From Bacillota bacterium (GTDB lineage Bacteria > Bacillota > Clostridia > Acetivibrionales > JAKOSZ01): DNA of 14,104 nt. Under the pieces are notes generated by a model. It was not told where the DNA came from, made no database searches, and saw nothing but the letters and a program-made list of their open reading frames with translations. Positions within the stretch are counted from its first letter, which is position 1. The number at the start of each line of letters is the position of its first letter. The stretch is taken from the NCBI GenBank assembly GCA_029776555.1, contig JAKOSZ010000248.1, positions 1-14,104 on the forward strand, written 5' to 3'. Position numbers and translations under genes: made by a program. Positions 7,035 through 14,104 of the stretch are shown piece after piece.

Positions 7035-7070
7035 GAAGTAGTTAACATTCAGCCTGGGAGGCGACCCCTT

Positions 7071-7511
7071 TTGAAAATGACCATAGGACGGCTGGTGTCC
7101 ATACTGCACCGCCAGGCGCAGGTTTATTTTAACCGTGTTTTGATGGAATTTGACATAAGCTCTGCGGAATATGCCTTTTTAATATGCCTTTACAAGAAGG
7201 GGGGTATAACCCAGGACGGTTTGTCCAGTTACCTCTGCATAGACAAGGCTGCCACGGCCCGGGCCATAAAGTCGCTGGAGCGGAAGGGATACGCCGTACG
7301 AAAGAAGGACGATTTGGACAAGAGAATTAACAGGGTTTACCCTTCCGAAAAGGCGCTGAAATACGAAGACGAGATAATGAGAAGAATACATGGTTGGAGT
7401 GAATTCCTGATGGAGGGCATTGACGAAGAGACCATTAACACCGTCGTATCTGTCCTTCAGAAAATGGTGCGGAAAGTGGAAAACACCGACCTGAAAAAAG
7501 AAGCGGAGTAA
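7071..7511 (+). CDS. MarR family transcriptional regulator
   Basis: The 146-residue protein has MarR-family size and layout: N-terminal dimerisation helix (1-30), winged helix (about 30-92) with helix-turn-helix GGITQDGLSSYLCIDKAATARAIKSL split across 44-69, the wing with the DxR signature in DDLDKRINRVYPSEKA (80-95), and a C-terminal dimerisation helix. I chose TTG at 7071 because GGGAGG (7056-7061) lies 9 bases upstream. ATG at 7077 is too far from it, and an upstream extension to 6963 would run through the promoter. Seven bases separate its stop from the MATE gene, so the two form an operon. It probably represses itself and the pump until a toxic ligand binds, as in the MepR/MepA arrangement (inference from family). 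Confidence 0.88.
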   Translation: MKMTIGRLVSILHRQAQVYFNRVLMEFDISSAEYAFLICLYKKGGITQDGLSSYLCIDKAATARAIKSLERKGYAVRKKDDLDKRINRVYPSEKALKYEDEIMRRIHGWSEFLMEGIDEETINTVVSVLQKMVRKVENTDLKKEAE

Positions 7512-7518
7512 TGCGGGC

Positions 7519-8919
7519 ATGGAATACGTTAACCCACTGGGAGTGGAAAAAGTATCAAAGCTTTTGGTAAAGTTCTCGGTCCCTGCGATTATAGGGATGG
7601 TGGTCAACGCTTTATATAACATCGTGGACAGGATTTATATAGGAAACTACAGGGAACTGGGCTCCTACGGTTTGGCGGGAATCACCATAGGGTTTCCCAT
7701 AATGATAATACTCCTGGCGATAGGCCTCTTATTCGGCGTGGGAGGAGCGACCCTGTTTTCCATCAGGCTGGGAGAGAAGAGAAAGGAGGAAGCTGAAAAC
7801 GCTCTGGGTAACGCTTTTGTCCTGCTGCTGATTGCCGGCCTCGTGCTCATGGTTCTGGGCCAGATTTTTCTAAAGCCCATACTGACCTTGTTTGGCGCCA
7901 GCAAAGAGGTGCTTCCCTACTCTATGGAATACATGCGGATAATTTTCTTCGGAGCGGTATTCCAGGTGGTGAGCATAGGACTGAACCACTTTATCCGTGC
8001 CGACGGCAACCCCAGGATAGCTATGCTGACCATGTTTTTCGGCGCGGGTTTGAACACGGTGCTGGACCCCATATTCATTTACGCTTTTGGAATGGGCATG
8101 GCAGGGGCGGCCCTTGCCACCATTCTGTCCCAGGCGGCCTCGGCAGCCTGGGTGGTGGCATATTTCCTGGGAAAGCGCAGCAGGAACAAGCTTAAGCTGC
8201 GATACATGAAACTAAGACCCGGGCTGGCTTTAAGAATAACCTCCCTGGGGCTGCCGAACTTTGTGCTGCAGCTTGCCAACAGCCTTTTAAACATGATACT
8301 GAACAAGAACCTGCTGATTTACGGCGGGGACATCGCCGTATCCGGCATGGGAGTGATAAACAGCCTGCAGACCATAATAATGATGCCGATTGTAGGATTA
8401 AACCAGGGGGTTCAGCCGATAATCAGCTTTAACTTCGGGGCAAGGAAGTTCGACAGGGTCAGGGAAGCGGAGAAACTGGCCATTGGGGCCGCCACTTGCG
8501 TAGTGCTGCTGGGATATATAGTGACGAGGCTGTTTCCCACCCGGATGGTTGCCATGTTTAACCGCGAACCGGAGCTTCTGAGGTTCGGAAGCTATGCCCT
8601 GGTGCACTGGTTCCTGTGCCTGCCTGTGGTCGGCTTCCAGATTATTGCCGCCAATTTCTTTCAGGCCATAGGAAGGCCCAGGTCGTCCATGTTTTTGAGC
8701 CTTACCAGGCAGGTGATACTCCTGATACCGGCGGTAATAATCTTTCCCAGGTTCTGGGGCATTACCGGATTGCTTCACGCGGCGCCATTTGCAGATTTCT
8801 TTTCAAGCCTCCTGACCGGCATCTGGTTTTTTAACGGAATTAAAAGTCTGGGGCTAGAAAAAAACGGTGAAGGGGTTGAGCAAAAGGGTTATTGCAGGAC
8901 AAACGGTTCCGAAGCATAG
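7519..8919 (+). CDS. MATE family multidrug efflux transporter (MepA-like)
   Basis: The 466-residue inner-membrane protein has the two-fold six-helix architecture of MATE antiporters, which expel drugs or cationic toxins using Na+ or H+ gradients. Signatures include PAIIGMVVNALYNIVDRIYI (21-40), the loop FIRADGNPRIAM (about 158-169), NTVLDPIFIYAFG, then in the second half GLNQGVQPIISFNFGARK and FFQAIGRPRSSMFLSLTRQ. The C-terminal 20 residues after the last helix are charged and cytoplasmic. The start ATG at 7519 uses GGAG within the last codons of marR (7505-7508), typical of translational coupling. Substrate unknown. Confidence 0.9.
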   Translation: MEYVNPLGVEKVSKLLVKFSVPAIIGMVVNALYNIVDRIYIGNYRELGSYGLAGITIGFPIMIILLAIGLLFGVGGATLFSIRLGEKRKEEAENALGNAFVLLLIAGLVLMVLGQIFLKPILTLFGASKEVLPYSMEYMRIIFFGAVFQVVSIGLNHFIRADGNPRIAMLTMFFGAGLNTVLDPIFIYAFGMGMAGAALATILSQAASAAWVVAYFLGKRSRNKLKLRYMKLRPGLALRITSLGLPNFVLQLANSLLNMILNKNLLIYGGDIAVSGMGVINSLQTIIMMPIVGLNQGVQPIISFNFGARKFDRVREAEKLAIGAATCVVLLGYIVTRLFPTRMVAMFNREPELLRFGSYALVHWFLCLPVVGFQIIAANFFQAIGRPRSSMFLSLTRQVILLIPAVIIFPRFWGITGLLHAAPFADFFSSLLTGIWFFNGIKSLGLEKNGEGVEQKGYCRTNGSEA

Positions 8920-8990
8920 GTGAAGGATGTAAAGGCGCAAGGGCATTTAAACAAATAAATATATAGAATGCTTAAAGAGGGAGAAATGCT

Positions 8991-11249
8991 ATGGAAGATA
9001 AGGTTTTACGGGGGGTATTGGGGCATGCTCCTGTTGGCTTTGCGTACCACAAAGTGCTTCTAAATGAATGGGGCAAACCCGAGGATTACATTTTAACCGA
9101 TTTCAACTCAGCTTTTGAAGAAATTACCGGATTTAAAAGGGAGGACTTGCTGGGGAAGAGACTGACGGAAGTCATTCCCGGCGTAAAGAAGAGCCATTTT
9201 GAGTGGGTAAATCTATACCATAAGGCGGTCCTTACAGGCGAAAAACAGGAATTCATCTGCTGCCTTGATTCTCTGGGGCGATGGTACAGGATTTCGGTCT
9301 TCGCGTCGGAAAACGAGAATCTTGTTGCCGTTTTTCAGGATATCAGCGACGAAATGGAACGCATAAAAACCCTGGAGGAGCAGTCTGCGGCCTTGGAAAC
9401 GCTGACAAGGGCGGAAAGAGAAGTAGAAGAACAGCTGAAAATGTTTATACCAATGTTTAAAAAGCACAGCGTAGCCATGCTTATAACCGAGCCCGTGTCC
9501 GGCAGAATTGTCAACGCCAACCAGGCTGCCTGCGCTTTTTACGGATATACCATAGATGAATTCAGGAACATGTACATAAGAGACATCACCCTGATGCCGG
9601 AAGAAGACTTTAAGAAGCTGCGGTTCATGGTGCTGAAAAAAGAAGTGAGGAACTTTACCACAAGCCACCGGATGAAGAACGGGGAAGTCAGGGTGGTGGA
9701 CGTTTATCCCTGCCTTATCGACTGCGACAGCGAAGAGCTCATCTTTTCCATTATAATCGACGCTACCGAGCGGGAGAAGTACAAGGAAGAGCTTTGCCTG
9801 GAGAAAGAGCGCCAGAGGATTACTTTCCTCTCCATATGCGACGGAGTGATAACTACCGACGAAAAAGGCCAAATAACGGCCATGAACAGGGCGGCGGTAG
9901 AGATAACGGGCCTGAGGGAGGAAGAGATAATGGGCAAGCCCTTCTCCCAGGTGGTAAAGCTTGTAGACGAAAAAACGGACAAGGATTTGGGAGACGTTGT
10001 GGAGAGGGTTTTAAGGGAAGGGATGGCCATTGCCTTTGCCGAATATACCACCTTTGTCACCGGGGATGGGGGCAGGATGCCCCTGGCCGGCAGCGTGTCG
10101 CCCATTAAGGACAGCAAAGGGCAAATCTTCGGCGTAGTGATTATTTTCCGGGACATTACCGAGGAGAGAGCCTGGAGGGAGAAAATCCTGAGTTTGAGCT
10201 ACCACGATTCCCTTACGGGGCTCTACAACCGGCGCTATATGGAAGAAGAGATGAAGAGGCTGGACCTGGCCAGGGAGTTGCCCCTTACGGTTCTGATGGC
10301 CGATGTGAACGGCCTGAAGCTGGCCAATGACGTCTTCGGCCACGAAGAAGGGGACAAGCTATTGAAAAAGGCCACGGAGATACTCAAAGGGAGCCTGAGG
10401 AAGAAGGATATAATCGCCCGCTGGGGCGGTGACGAGTTCCTGGTTCTTCTGCGCAACACCACGGCAGAAAACGCGGAAAGGGTCATTGGGAGGATCAGGG
10501 ACAGGTGTTTGAACGCGGTAGTCGGGAAGACCCATTTAAGCATTGCCATGGGCTATGCCGTAATGAAGGATGGCTCGATGAGCCTTGAACAGGTAGTCAA
10601 AGAGGCAGAGGAGATCATGTACCGGAGAAAGCTGATGGAGAGCAAGAATTACCGCAATGCCCTGATTGACACCCTTCTTTCCACTCTAATTGCCAGAGGC
10701 CTGGAAAACAGGGAGCACTCCGACAGGGTCAGGAACTACTGCCTGGCCATGGGCCAGGAGATGAGGCTTTCTCCCAAGGCCATGGATGAACTGGTTCTGC
10801 TGGCCACTCTGCACGATATCGGTAAGGTGGGAATCAGGGAGAGCATACTGCAGAAGAGGGGCGATCTGACGGAAGAGGATTGGCAGGAGCTAAAGAAGCA
10901 CCCGGAAATAGGCTGCCGCATTGCCCAGAACACCCCGGAACTGGCCGCCATTGCCGAATACATTTTGAGCCACCATGAGCGCTGGGACGGCAAAGGCTTC
11001 CCGAGAGGGTTAAGGGAACGGGAGATACCCTTGCTGTGCCGTATCCTGGCTGTAGCCCACGCCTATGAAGTCATGACCGCCAGCGGAGCTTATCCCAGGG
11101 CCCTGAGCAGGGATGAGGCCATCGCCGAAATAAAGGCAAATGCGGGACTTCAGTTTGACCCCAATATAGTGAATATTTTTCTGGAGGTTATGAAGAAGTT
11201 CCGGGAAAGTGAAGAGGGTGGGAATTCAAGTCCTCTGCAGCTTACTTAA
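8991..11249 (+). CDS. PAS-PAS-PAS-GGDEF-HD-GYP cyclic-di-GMP signalling protein
   Basis: A 752-residue soluble protein (no signal peptide or membrane segment) able in principle to make and break cyclic-di-GMP. Order: PAS1 (about 8-120), coiled linker (120-150), PAS2 (150-262), PAS3 (272-396), GGDEF (400-555), HD-GYP (556-735). The cyclase domain looks active: DSLTGLYNRR (406-415), Mg-binding D438 in MADVNG, and intact GGDEF (479-483). The inhibitory I-site RKKD (470-473) is five residues upstream. In HD-GYP the ligands E572, H576, H608-D609, K612, H637 and H661-H662 are present. The GYP motif is GFP (669-671), and the aspartate expected in VADxFDAL is H690 (AVAHAYEV). Phosphodiesterase activity may be altered. 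Start: AGAGGGAG at 8976-8983, 7 bases before ATG. Seventy-one bases after the MATE gene; no clear promoter seen between. Confidence 0.92.
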   Translation: MEDKVLRGVLGHAPVGFAYHKVLLNEWGKPEDYILTDFNSAFEEITGFKREDLLGKRLTEVIPGVKKSHFEWVNLYHKAVLTGEKQEFICCLDSLGRWYRISVFASENENLVAVFQDISDEMERIKTLEEQSAALETLTRAEREVEEQLKMFIPMFKKHSVAMLITEPVSGRIVNANQAACAFYGYTIDEFRNMYIRDITLMPEEDFKKLRFMVLKKEVRNFTTSHRMKNGEVRVVDVYPCLIDCDSEELIFSIIIDATEREKYKEELCLEKERQRITFLSICDGVITTDEKGQITAMNRAAVEITGLREEEIMGKPFSQVVKLVDEKTDKDLGDVVERVLREGMAIAFAEYTTFVTGDGGRMPLAGSVSPIKDSKGQIFGVVIIFRDITEERAWREKILSLSYHDSLTGLYNRRYMEEEMKRLDLARELPLTVLMADVNGLKLANDVFGHEEGDKLLKKATEILKGSLRKKDIIARWGGDEFLVLLRNTTAENAERVIGRIRDRCLNAVVGKTHLSIAMGYAVMKDGSMSLEQVVKEAEEIMYRRKLMESKNYRNALIDTLLSTLIARGLENREHSDRVRNYCLAMGQEMRLSPKAMDELVLLATLHDIGKVGIRESILQKRGDLTEEDWQELKKHPEIGCRIAQNTPELAAIAEYILSHHERWDGKGFPRGLREREIPLLCRILAVAHAYEVMTASGAYPRALSRDEAIAEIKANAGLQFDPNIVNIFLEVMKKFRESEEGGNSSPLQLT

Positions 11250-11357
11250 CGTCGTTTTTCCCGGCGCCTGAATTTTTCGGGAAGAGATAACGGGCAGCGA
11301 TGTAGAAAAGACTGCCGGTCGGTATTTTAGCGGAAAACTGGGAGCCCAGGGCGGTGT

Positions 11358-11392
11358 AAAAAGAAAGGCCCGGGAGCTTCTTACTCCCGGGC
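11358..11392 (-). terminator. Intrinsic terminator facing left (minus strand)
   Basis: GCCCGGGAG (11368-11376) and CTCCCGGGC (11384-11392) form a perfect 9-base stem with a 7-base loop. On the minus strand the stem is followed by CTTTCTTTTT (11367-11358), a proper U-rich tail. On the plus strand no U-run follows. It therefore terminates leftward transcription, although the nearest minus-strand gene to its right is at 13132. Confidence 0.65.
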
Positions 11393-11425
11393 GCTGCTTA
11401 TGCATCCGGCTTAAGGGTGGTGCAA

Positions 11426-12028
11426 ATGGGAGCATACGGAAAAGCCCTGCTTATATTGTTTGTCTTTATGTTAACTTTACCGGGGTGCTGCAGCAGTAAT
11501 AGAAATACAGTCACCGGAAAGGATCTTCAAAAAGATCCGGGCAGTGTTCAAACAGGTAAGGATATCCAGGGAGATCCGGGCGGTTTTCTAATTGATAAAG
11601 ATGCTCAGGAAGGCTTGGGCAATTCTCAGGTTGAAAAGGGTATCCAGGAGGATTCAGGCGAGCCGGAGATGGATGAAGACATCCGGGAATTCTTGGACAA
11701 GTACCAGATTGATATGGAAGAGTATGAGTTGTTAAAGAAAACGGAACCCAATTTGGAAACATATCCCGAAACTGCAATAATTAATATGATAGATGCCATG
11801 AGGAGATACAGGCATATAAACGCCGTCAAATTTGTAACCGTATTGGAGCAGGTGTCGGAAGACACCTGGCTGGTGCTGGAGGAAGCTATCGGTGAGGAGT
11901 ACCTGATGAAGCTGGACTTCAATTTAGACCTCATAAACGGTATCCGTATAGGTGATGCAATGTCCATACACGCTATCCAGAAAGGCAATGTTTTGGTGGT
12001 GCCTGAACACGATTATATAAACAATTAA
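11426..12028 (+). CDS. Putative lipoprotein with 13-residue tandem repeats
   Basis: A 200-residue protein with a lipoprotein signal: basic start, hydrophobic LLILFVFMLTLPGCC and lipobox LPGC, so it is probably lipid-anchored on the outer face of the membrane. Residues 32-96 are five degenerate 13-residue repeats (KDIQ-DPG type), acidic and probably an extended stalk. The remainder (about 97-200) has EYELLKKTEPNLETYPETA, a helical middle, and a beta-rich end (TWLVLEEAI, GDAMSIHAIQKGNVLVV). I do not recognise this domain. ATG at 11426 follows AAGGGTGG (11413-11420) by 5 bases; the in-frame GTGs at 11417 and 11420 overlap that site. The radical SAM gene follows closely. The gene is visibly richer in A/T than its neighbours. 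Confidence 0.7.
   Translation: MGAYGKALLILFVFMLTLPGCCSSNRNTVTGKDLQKDPGSVQTGKDIQGDPGGFLIDKDAQEGLGNSQVEKGIQEDSGEPEMDEDIREFLDKYQIDMEEYELLKKTEPNLETYPETAIINMIDAMRRYRHINAVKFVTVLEQVSEDTWLVLEEAIGEEYLMKLDFNLDLINGIRIGDAMSIHAIQKGNVLVVPEHDYINN
11519..11713 (+). repeat. Five 39-base in-frame tandem repeats
   Basis: Five consecutive 39-base units encode KDLQKDPGSVQTG, KDIQGDPGGFLID, KDAQEGLGNSQVE, KGIQEDSGEPEMD and EDIREFLDKYQID. Units 1 and 2 share most bases (both contain GATCCGGGC at the same offset) and later units are more diverged. The period is exact, which points to slippage or unequal exchange followed by drift. Confidence 0.8.
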
Positions 12029-12086
12029 CCGGCACTGTCCGGCGTTTCACCGGGCATGGTTAAATTAAGACAGAGGATCTTCGTGA

Positions 12087-12094
12087 GGGGAGGA
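12087..12094 (+). promoter_or_regulatory. Ribosome binding site deciding the radical SAM start
   Basis: GGGGAGGA lies 6 bases before GTG at 12101, in frame with the radical SAM protein. The upstream ATG at 12056 has no recognisable ribosome binding site. Confidence 0.6.
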
Positions 12095-12100
12095 AACCCT

Positions 12101-12919
12101 GTGCCTCCAGGCGTTGTCACCCGGGAAATACTGTGCAAGTCTGCCCTGACCAGGACCAAAATCACGGGCTTTCAATACTGTATAAATCCGTATACGGGCT
12201 GTGCCCACGCCTGCCTTTATTGTTATGCCTCTTTCATGTGCCGCTTTACTGATCACCGGGAGAAATGGGGTCGGTTCCTGGACGTCAAAATAAATTTCTG
12301 TGAGGCTTTGGCCAGGCAATTATACGGGCGGACCCGGCCTGAAGGCAGGGTTTTGGTGGGTACGGTAACCGACGCCTATCAGCCTGCGGAAAGCGTCTAT
12401 AAATTAACCCGGGCCAGCCTGGAGATGCTTGCCGACTATCAATTGCTGGACGTCCACATTCTGACCAAGTCAGCCCTGGTGCAGAGGGACATTCCCATAC
12501 TGCGCCGGCTCAGGTCCTGCCAGGTGGGCTTTACCATCACCACCGTGGATTCCGGTATTGCCCGGGTGATTGAACCCGGCGCTTCCGCGCCAAGCTTGCG
12601 GTTTGAAGCCGCCCGGGAATTGATTAAGGCCGGCATCCCGGTATGGGTTTTTGTCGCTCCGCTGCTGCCGGGGCTTACGGATACGGAGGAGTCCCTGACC
12701 AGCCTGCTGAAGGCCGTATACCAGGCCGGCATCCGGAAAGTCCATATGGACAACTTAAACCCCTATCCTGCCGTGGTGCGGCGCTTAAAAAGCGCCTACC
12801 GCAGGTATTTCTCCGGCGCTTTTAAAGAACTGGAGAGCTGCCTGTACTATCCGGAACTCTACAGGAACAGGACTGAGAGCCGTTTCCGGAGGATCTGCCA
12901 GCTTACCGGCCTTTCCTGA
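12101..12919 (+). CDS. SplB-like radical SAM protein
   Basis: From GTG 12101 the protein has 272 residues. The motif GCAHACLYCY holds C34, C38 and C41 (CxxxCxxC), which bind the [4Fe-4S] cluster of radical SAM enzymes. REILCKSALTRTK followed by INPYTGC is the N-terminal signature of the SplB-like group (COG1533, often annotated as DNA repair photolyase). Further family features are VLVGTVTDAYQPAE (SAM-binding region), VHILTKSALVQRDI, VGFTITTVDS and WVFVAPLLPGLTD. Members are not all spore photoproduct lyases; this one is shorter than true SplB (about 340 residues), so the substrate is open. The ATG at 12056 would add 15 residues (MVKLRQRIFVRGGNP) but lacks a ribosome binding site. Probably co-transcribed with the lipoprotein gene. 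Confidence 0.82.
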   Translation: MPPGVVTREILCKSALTRTKITGFQYCINPYTGCAHACLYCYASFMCRFTDHREKWGRFLDVKINFCEALARQLYGRTRPEGRVLVGTVTDAYQPAESVYKLTRASLEMLADYQLLDVHILTKSALVQRDIPILRRLRSCQVGFTITTVDSGIARVIEPGASAPSLRFEAARELIKAGIPVWVFVAPLLPGLTDTEESLTSLLKAVYQAGIRKVHMDNLNPYPAVVRRLKSAYRRYFSGAFKELESCLYYPELYRNRTESRFRRICQLTGLS

Positions 12920-13131
12920 GCTTGCTGCAGAGTCATGGGGAGGCATGAGATGAGGGGTTGGTGAAAACCATGGGCCAATGGAAAAAAGACAGGCCATCAG
13001 GACGCGGGGTGAGCCGCTCATGGCTTAGCCTTAAGCTGACAGATGGGACGGCGGGACCTGTTTATCCGGTGACAGGCCGGGACTTAAGCCGGCGGCACAT
13101 GACTTCCCAGGCCGGCAGTGTGTTCCCCGGG

Positions 13132-13548
13132 CTAGCGGTATATGAACTTCCTGTACAGCACGAAGTTCCATGAGAACACCATGGTCATGGTGATGAACTT
13201 TGACAGGAGGTAGTAGATGCCTGCCAGGTCGGTGAGGATGTAGAGGAGCGTGTTGGAGGCCGCCAGGTTAAAGAAGAAAAGAAGGAGGGTTAAGACCAGC
13301 TGGCGGAAAAAGTTTTTCCTCACCCCGAAGGTCCAGTACTTGTTGAGGAGAAAGCTGGTCCAAAAGCCGGTGAAGTAGGCCGCCGTATTGGAGTATATGT
13401 ACCAGACCCGGGCATACTCCTTAAGCAGGTACAAAACTGCAAACTCGGCGGAAAAGGCAGTGAGCCCCGCCGTTATGTATCGCAGAAACTGCCGTCTGAG
13501 CCCTTCCGGCAGGTGCTTGGAAAACATTCCGGCCATTTTCTTAATCAT
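13132..13548 (-). CDS. GtrA-like four-helix membrane protein
   Basis: The 138-residue protein fits the GtrA family (PF04138), small four-helix membrane proteins linked to moving or flipping polyprenyl-linked sugars for cell-surface glycans. Visible features are the RRQFLRYITAGLTAF start (18-32), a conserved TGFWTSFLLNKYWTF segment after helix 2, helix 3 (LVLTLLLFFFNLAASNTLLY) and a final helix ending SWNFVLYRKFIYR. Start ATG at 13548 has AGAGGG about 12 bases upstream, longer than usual; the ATG four codons later is no better. No glycosyltransferase partner is in the window. It is convergent with the radical SAM gene, with about 210 bases between in which I see no clear terminator. Confidence 0.85.
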   Translation of the reverse strand: MIKKMAGMFSKHLPEGLRRQFLRYITAGLTAFSAEFAVLYLLKEYARVWYIYSNTAAYFTGFWTSFLLNKYWTFGVRKNFFRQLVLTLLLFFFNLAASNTLLYILTDLAGIYYLLSKFITMTMVFSWNFVLYRKFIYR

Positions 13549-13636
13549 TAAGCTGCGGTTCCCTCTTTGCCCCCGGCTTGAGGGGAAAGACAGCCCGTCC
13601 CTTTTCCGGGGGAATATTCATTGGTTGACAGGAATA

Positions 13637-13662
13637 GCCCTTTGAAAGGGCAAAACGGTTTT
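13637..13662. repeat. Two adjacent palindromes upstream of the GtrA-like gene
   Basis: GCCCTTTGAAAGGGC (13637-13651) is a perfect 15-base dyad centred on one G, directly followed by AAAACGGTTTT (13652-13662), another perfect dyad. They lie between the terminator at 13661-13687 and the GtrA-like gene, where an operator would be expected. A centre of one base is too tight for an RNA hairpin, which favours a protein-binding site over a terminator. Confidence 0.45.
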
Positions 13663-13687
13663 AAGGAGCAGGCAAAGGACCTGCTCC
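13661..13687 (-). terminator. Terminator after the DUF4380-like gene
   Basis: On the minus strand GGAGCAGG and CCTGCTCC (13680-13687 with 13665-13672) form a perfect 8-base stem with a 7-base loop, starting 9 bases after the stop codon. The tail is short (TTAAAA), so it may be leaky toward the GtrA-like gene. Confidence 0.55.
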
Positions 13688-13696
13688 CCTGTTCAG

Positions 13697-14104
13697 CTAT
13701 TTCAAGAGAGGCAGTATTATCCTGTCTATGTCTTCTTCGGTTTCCGGGGTTTCCACGCCGCTAAAGAGGAGCCACTCTTCCATATGCTCAAGGCTCTCTC
13801 CCGGCTCCAGGATGGCCAGGGGACTCAATGACTCCATCTCCAGCATGAAGTTGCAGGTGTAGGTCTCATAGGAAGACCCGTAGTCGGGGTAGAGGGCGCC
13901 GTCAATGTGGACGTGGCGCTTTACAAACAGGTGACCGCCGTTCACATATCCAGCCCAGCCGTCCAGGTTGGGGACGCCGATTTTAAAGGGCGTCTTTGCG
14001 CTGGAGTCCTGCTTTAAAACCATGTACCTTTCGCCCCAGTAAACCCGTGGGTCGTTCATTTTGGAATAGGGCCAGAGGGCCACCATCCGGTTGGGCAAAA
14101 GACC
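13697..14104 (-). CDS. DUF4380 / mutarotase-like protein, 3' part (partial)
   Basis: An open frame enters from the right edge and ends at TAG 13697-13699, giving 135 visible C-terminal residues; the start lies outside the window. The segments ALWPYSKMNDPRVYWGERY, PFKIGVPNLDGWAGYVNGG, LFVKRHVHIDGALYPDYG, YETYTCNFMLEMESLSPLA and LEPGESLEHMEEWLLFSG match the C-terminal half of galactose-mutarotase-like beta-sandwich proteins of the DUF4380 type, whose exact role is not established. A carbohydrate connection fits the sugar genes in this window, but they are far apart. A hairpin follows the stop. Confidence 0.7.
   Translation of the reverse strand, partial: GLLPNRMVALWPYSKMNDPRVYWGERYMVLKQDSSAKTPFKIGVPNLDGWAGYVNGGHLFVKRHVHIDGALYPDYGSSYETYTCNFMLEMESLSPLAILEPGESLEHMEEWLLFSGVETPETEEDIDRIILPLLK

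Noticed and set aside
6963..7070. N-terminal extension of the MarR protein
   Set aside because: It would translate the promoter and operator, has no ribosome binding site, and makes the protein too long for the family.
8946..8970. Possible sigma-H or sigma-A promoter before the cyclic-di-GMP gene
   Set aside because: ATAGAAT could be a -10 element, but no -35 element stands at the right distance.
11258..11283. Hairpin TTCCCG / CGGGAA after the cyclic-di-GMP gene
   Set aside because: Only 6 base pairs with a 14-base loop and no U-run on either strand; not supported as a terminator.
12920..13131. Possible small gene from ATG 12967 or GTG 12958
   Set aside because: The frame continues into the opposite-strand GtrA-like gene and shows no recognisable domain. 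Otherwise the stretch holds only short GCCGGC-type repeats and no terminator.
13625..13630. Consensus -35 box TTGACA on the plus strand
   Set aside because: The position 17 bases downstream has no -10 element, and no plus-strand gene follows.

Overview
The window looks like a chromosomal stretch from a Gram-positive Firmicute, probably a clostridial lineage (inference). The signs are strong purine Shine-Dalgarno sites (AGGAGG-type) before most genes, TTG and GTG starts, near-consensus sigma-A promoters, heavy AGG/AGA and ATA codon use, a MepA-like MATE pump behind a MarR regulator, an SplB-like radical SAM protein and a PAS/GGDEF/HD-GYP signalling protein. I see no phage, transposon, CRISPR, tRNA or rRNA.

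Layout. (1) Positions 1-347, minus strand: 5' part of a MEDS-domain sensor protein that runs off the left edge. (2) 348-745: about 400 bases without a gene, with a structured GC-rich stretch and a promoter at 650-678. (3) 746-6838, plus strand: five carbohydrate-metabolism genes, namely an amidohydrolase, an L-arabinose/L-fucose isomerase-like protein, an FGGY sugar kinase, a xylose-isomerase-like TIM-barrel isomerase/epimerase and a Gfo/Idh/MocA dehydrogenase. A large hairpin at 6862-6905 closes the cluster, and a second promoter at 4700-4728 precedes the fourth gene. (4) 7006-8919: a MarR repressor and MATE efflux pair, behind a promoter whose -35 box lies inside a perfect palindrome. (5) 8991-11249: a soluble protein with three PAS domains, GGDEF and HD-GYP, with one substituted metal ligand in the HD-GYP domain. 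(6) 11426-12919: a small lipoprotein with five 13-residue tandem repeats, then an SplB-like radical SAM protein. (7) 13132-14104, minus strand: a GtrA-like membrane protein and, upstream of it, the 3' part of a DUF4380/mutarotase-like protein that runs off the right edge.

The five-gene cluster is the best candidate for an undescribed system. It reads as a catabolic route for an unusual sugar, uronate or cyclitol: a dehydrogenase could make a lactone or keto compound, an amidohydrolase could open or hydrolyse it, two isomerases and a kinase could convert the product to a phosphorylated ketose. No transporter, aldolase or regulator lies within the window, so the substrate cannot be read from the sequence. 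The isomerase keeps the four arabinose-isomerase catalytic positions and the amidohydrolase keeps its metal ligands, so the enzymes look active.
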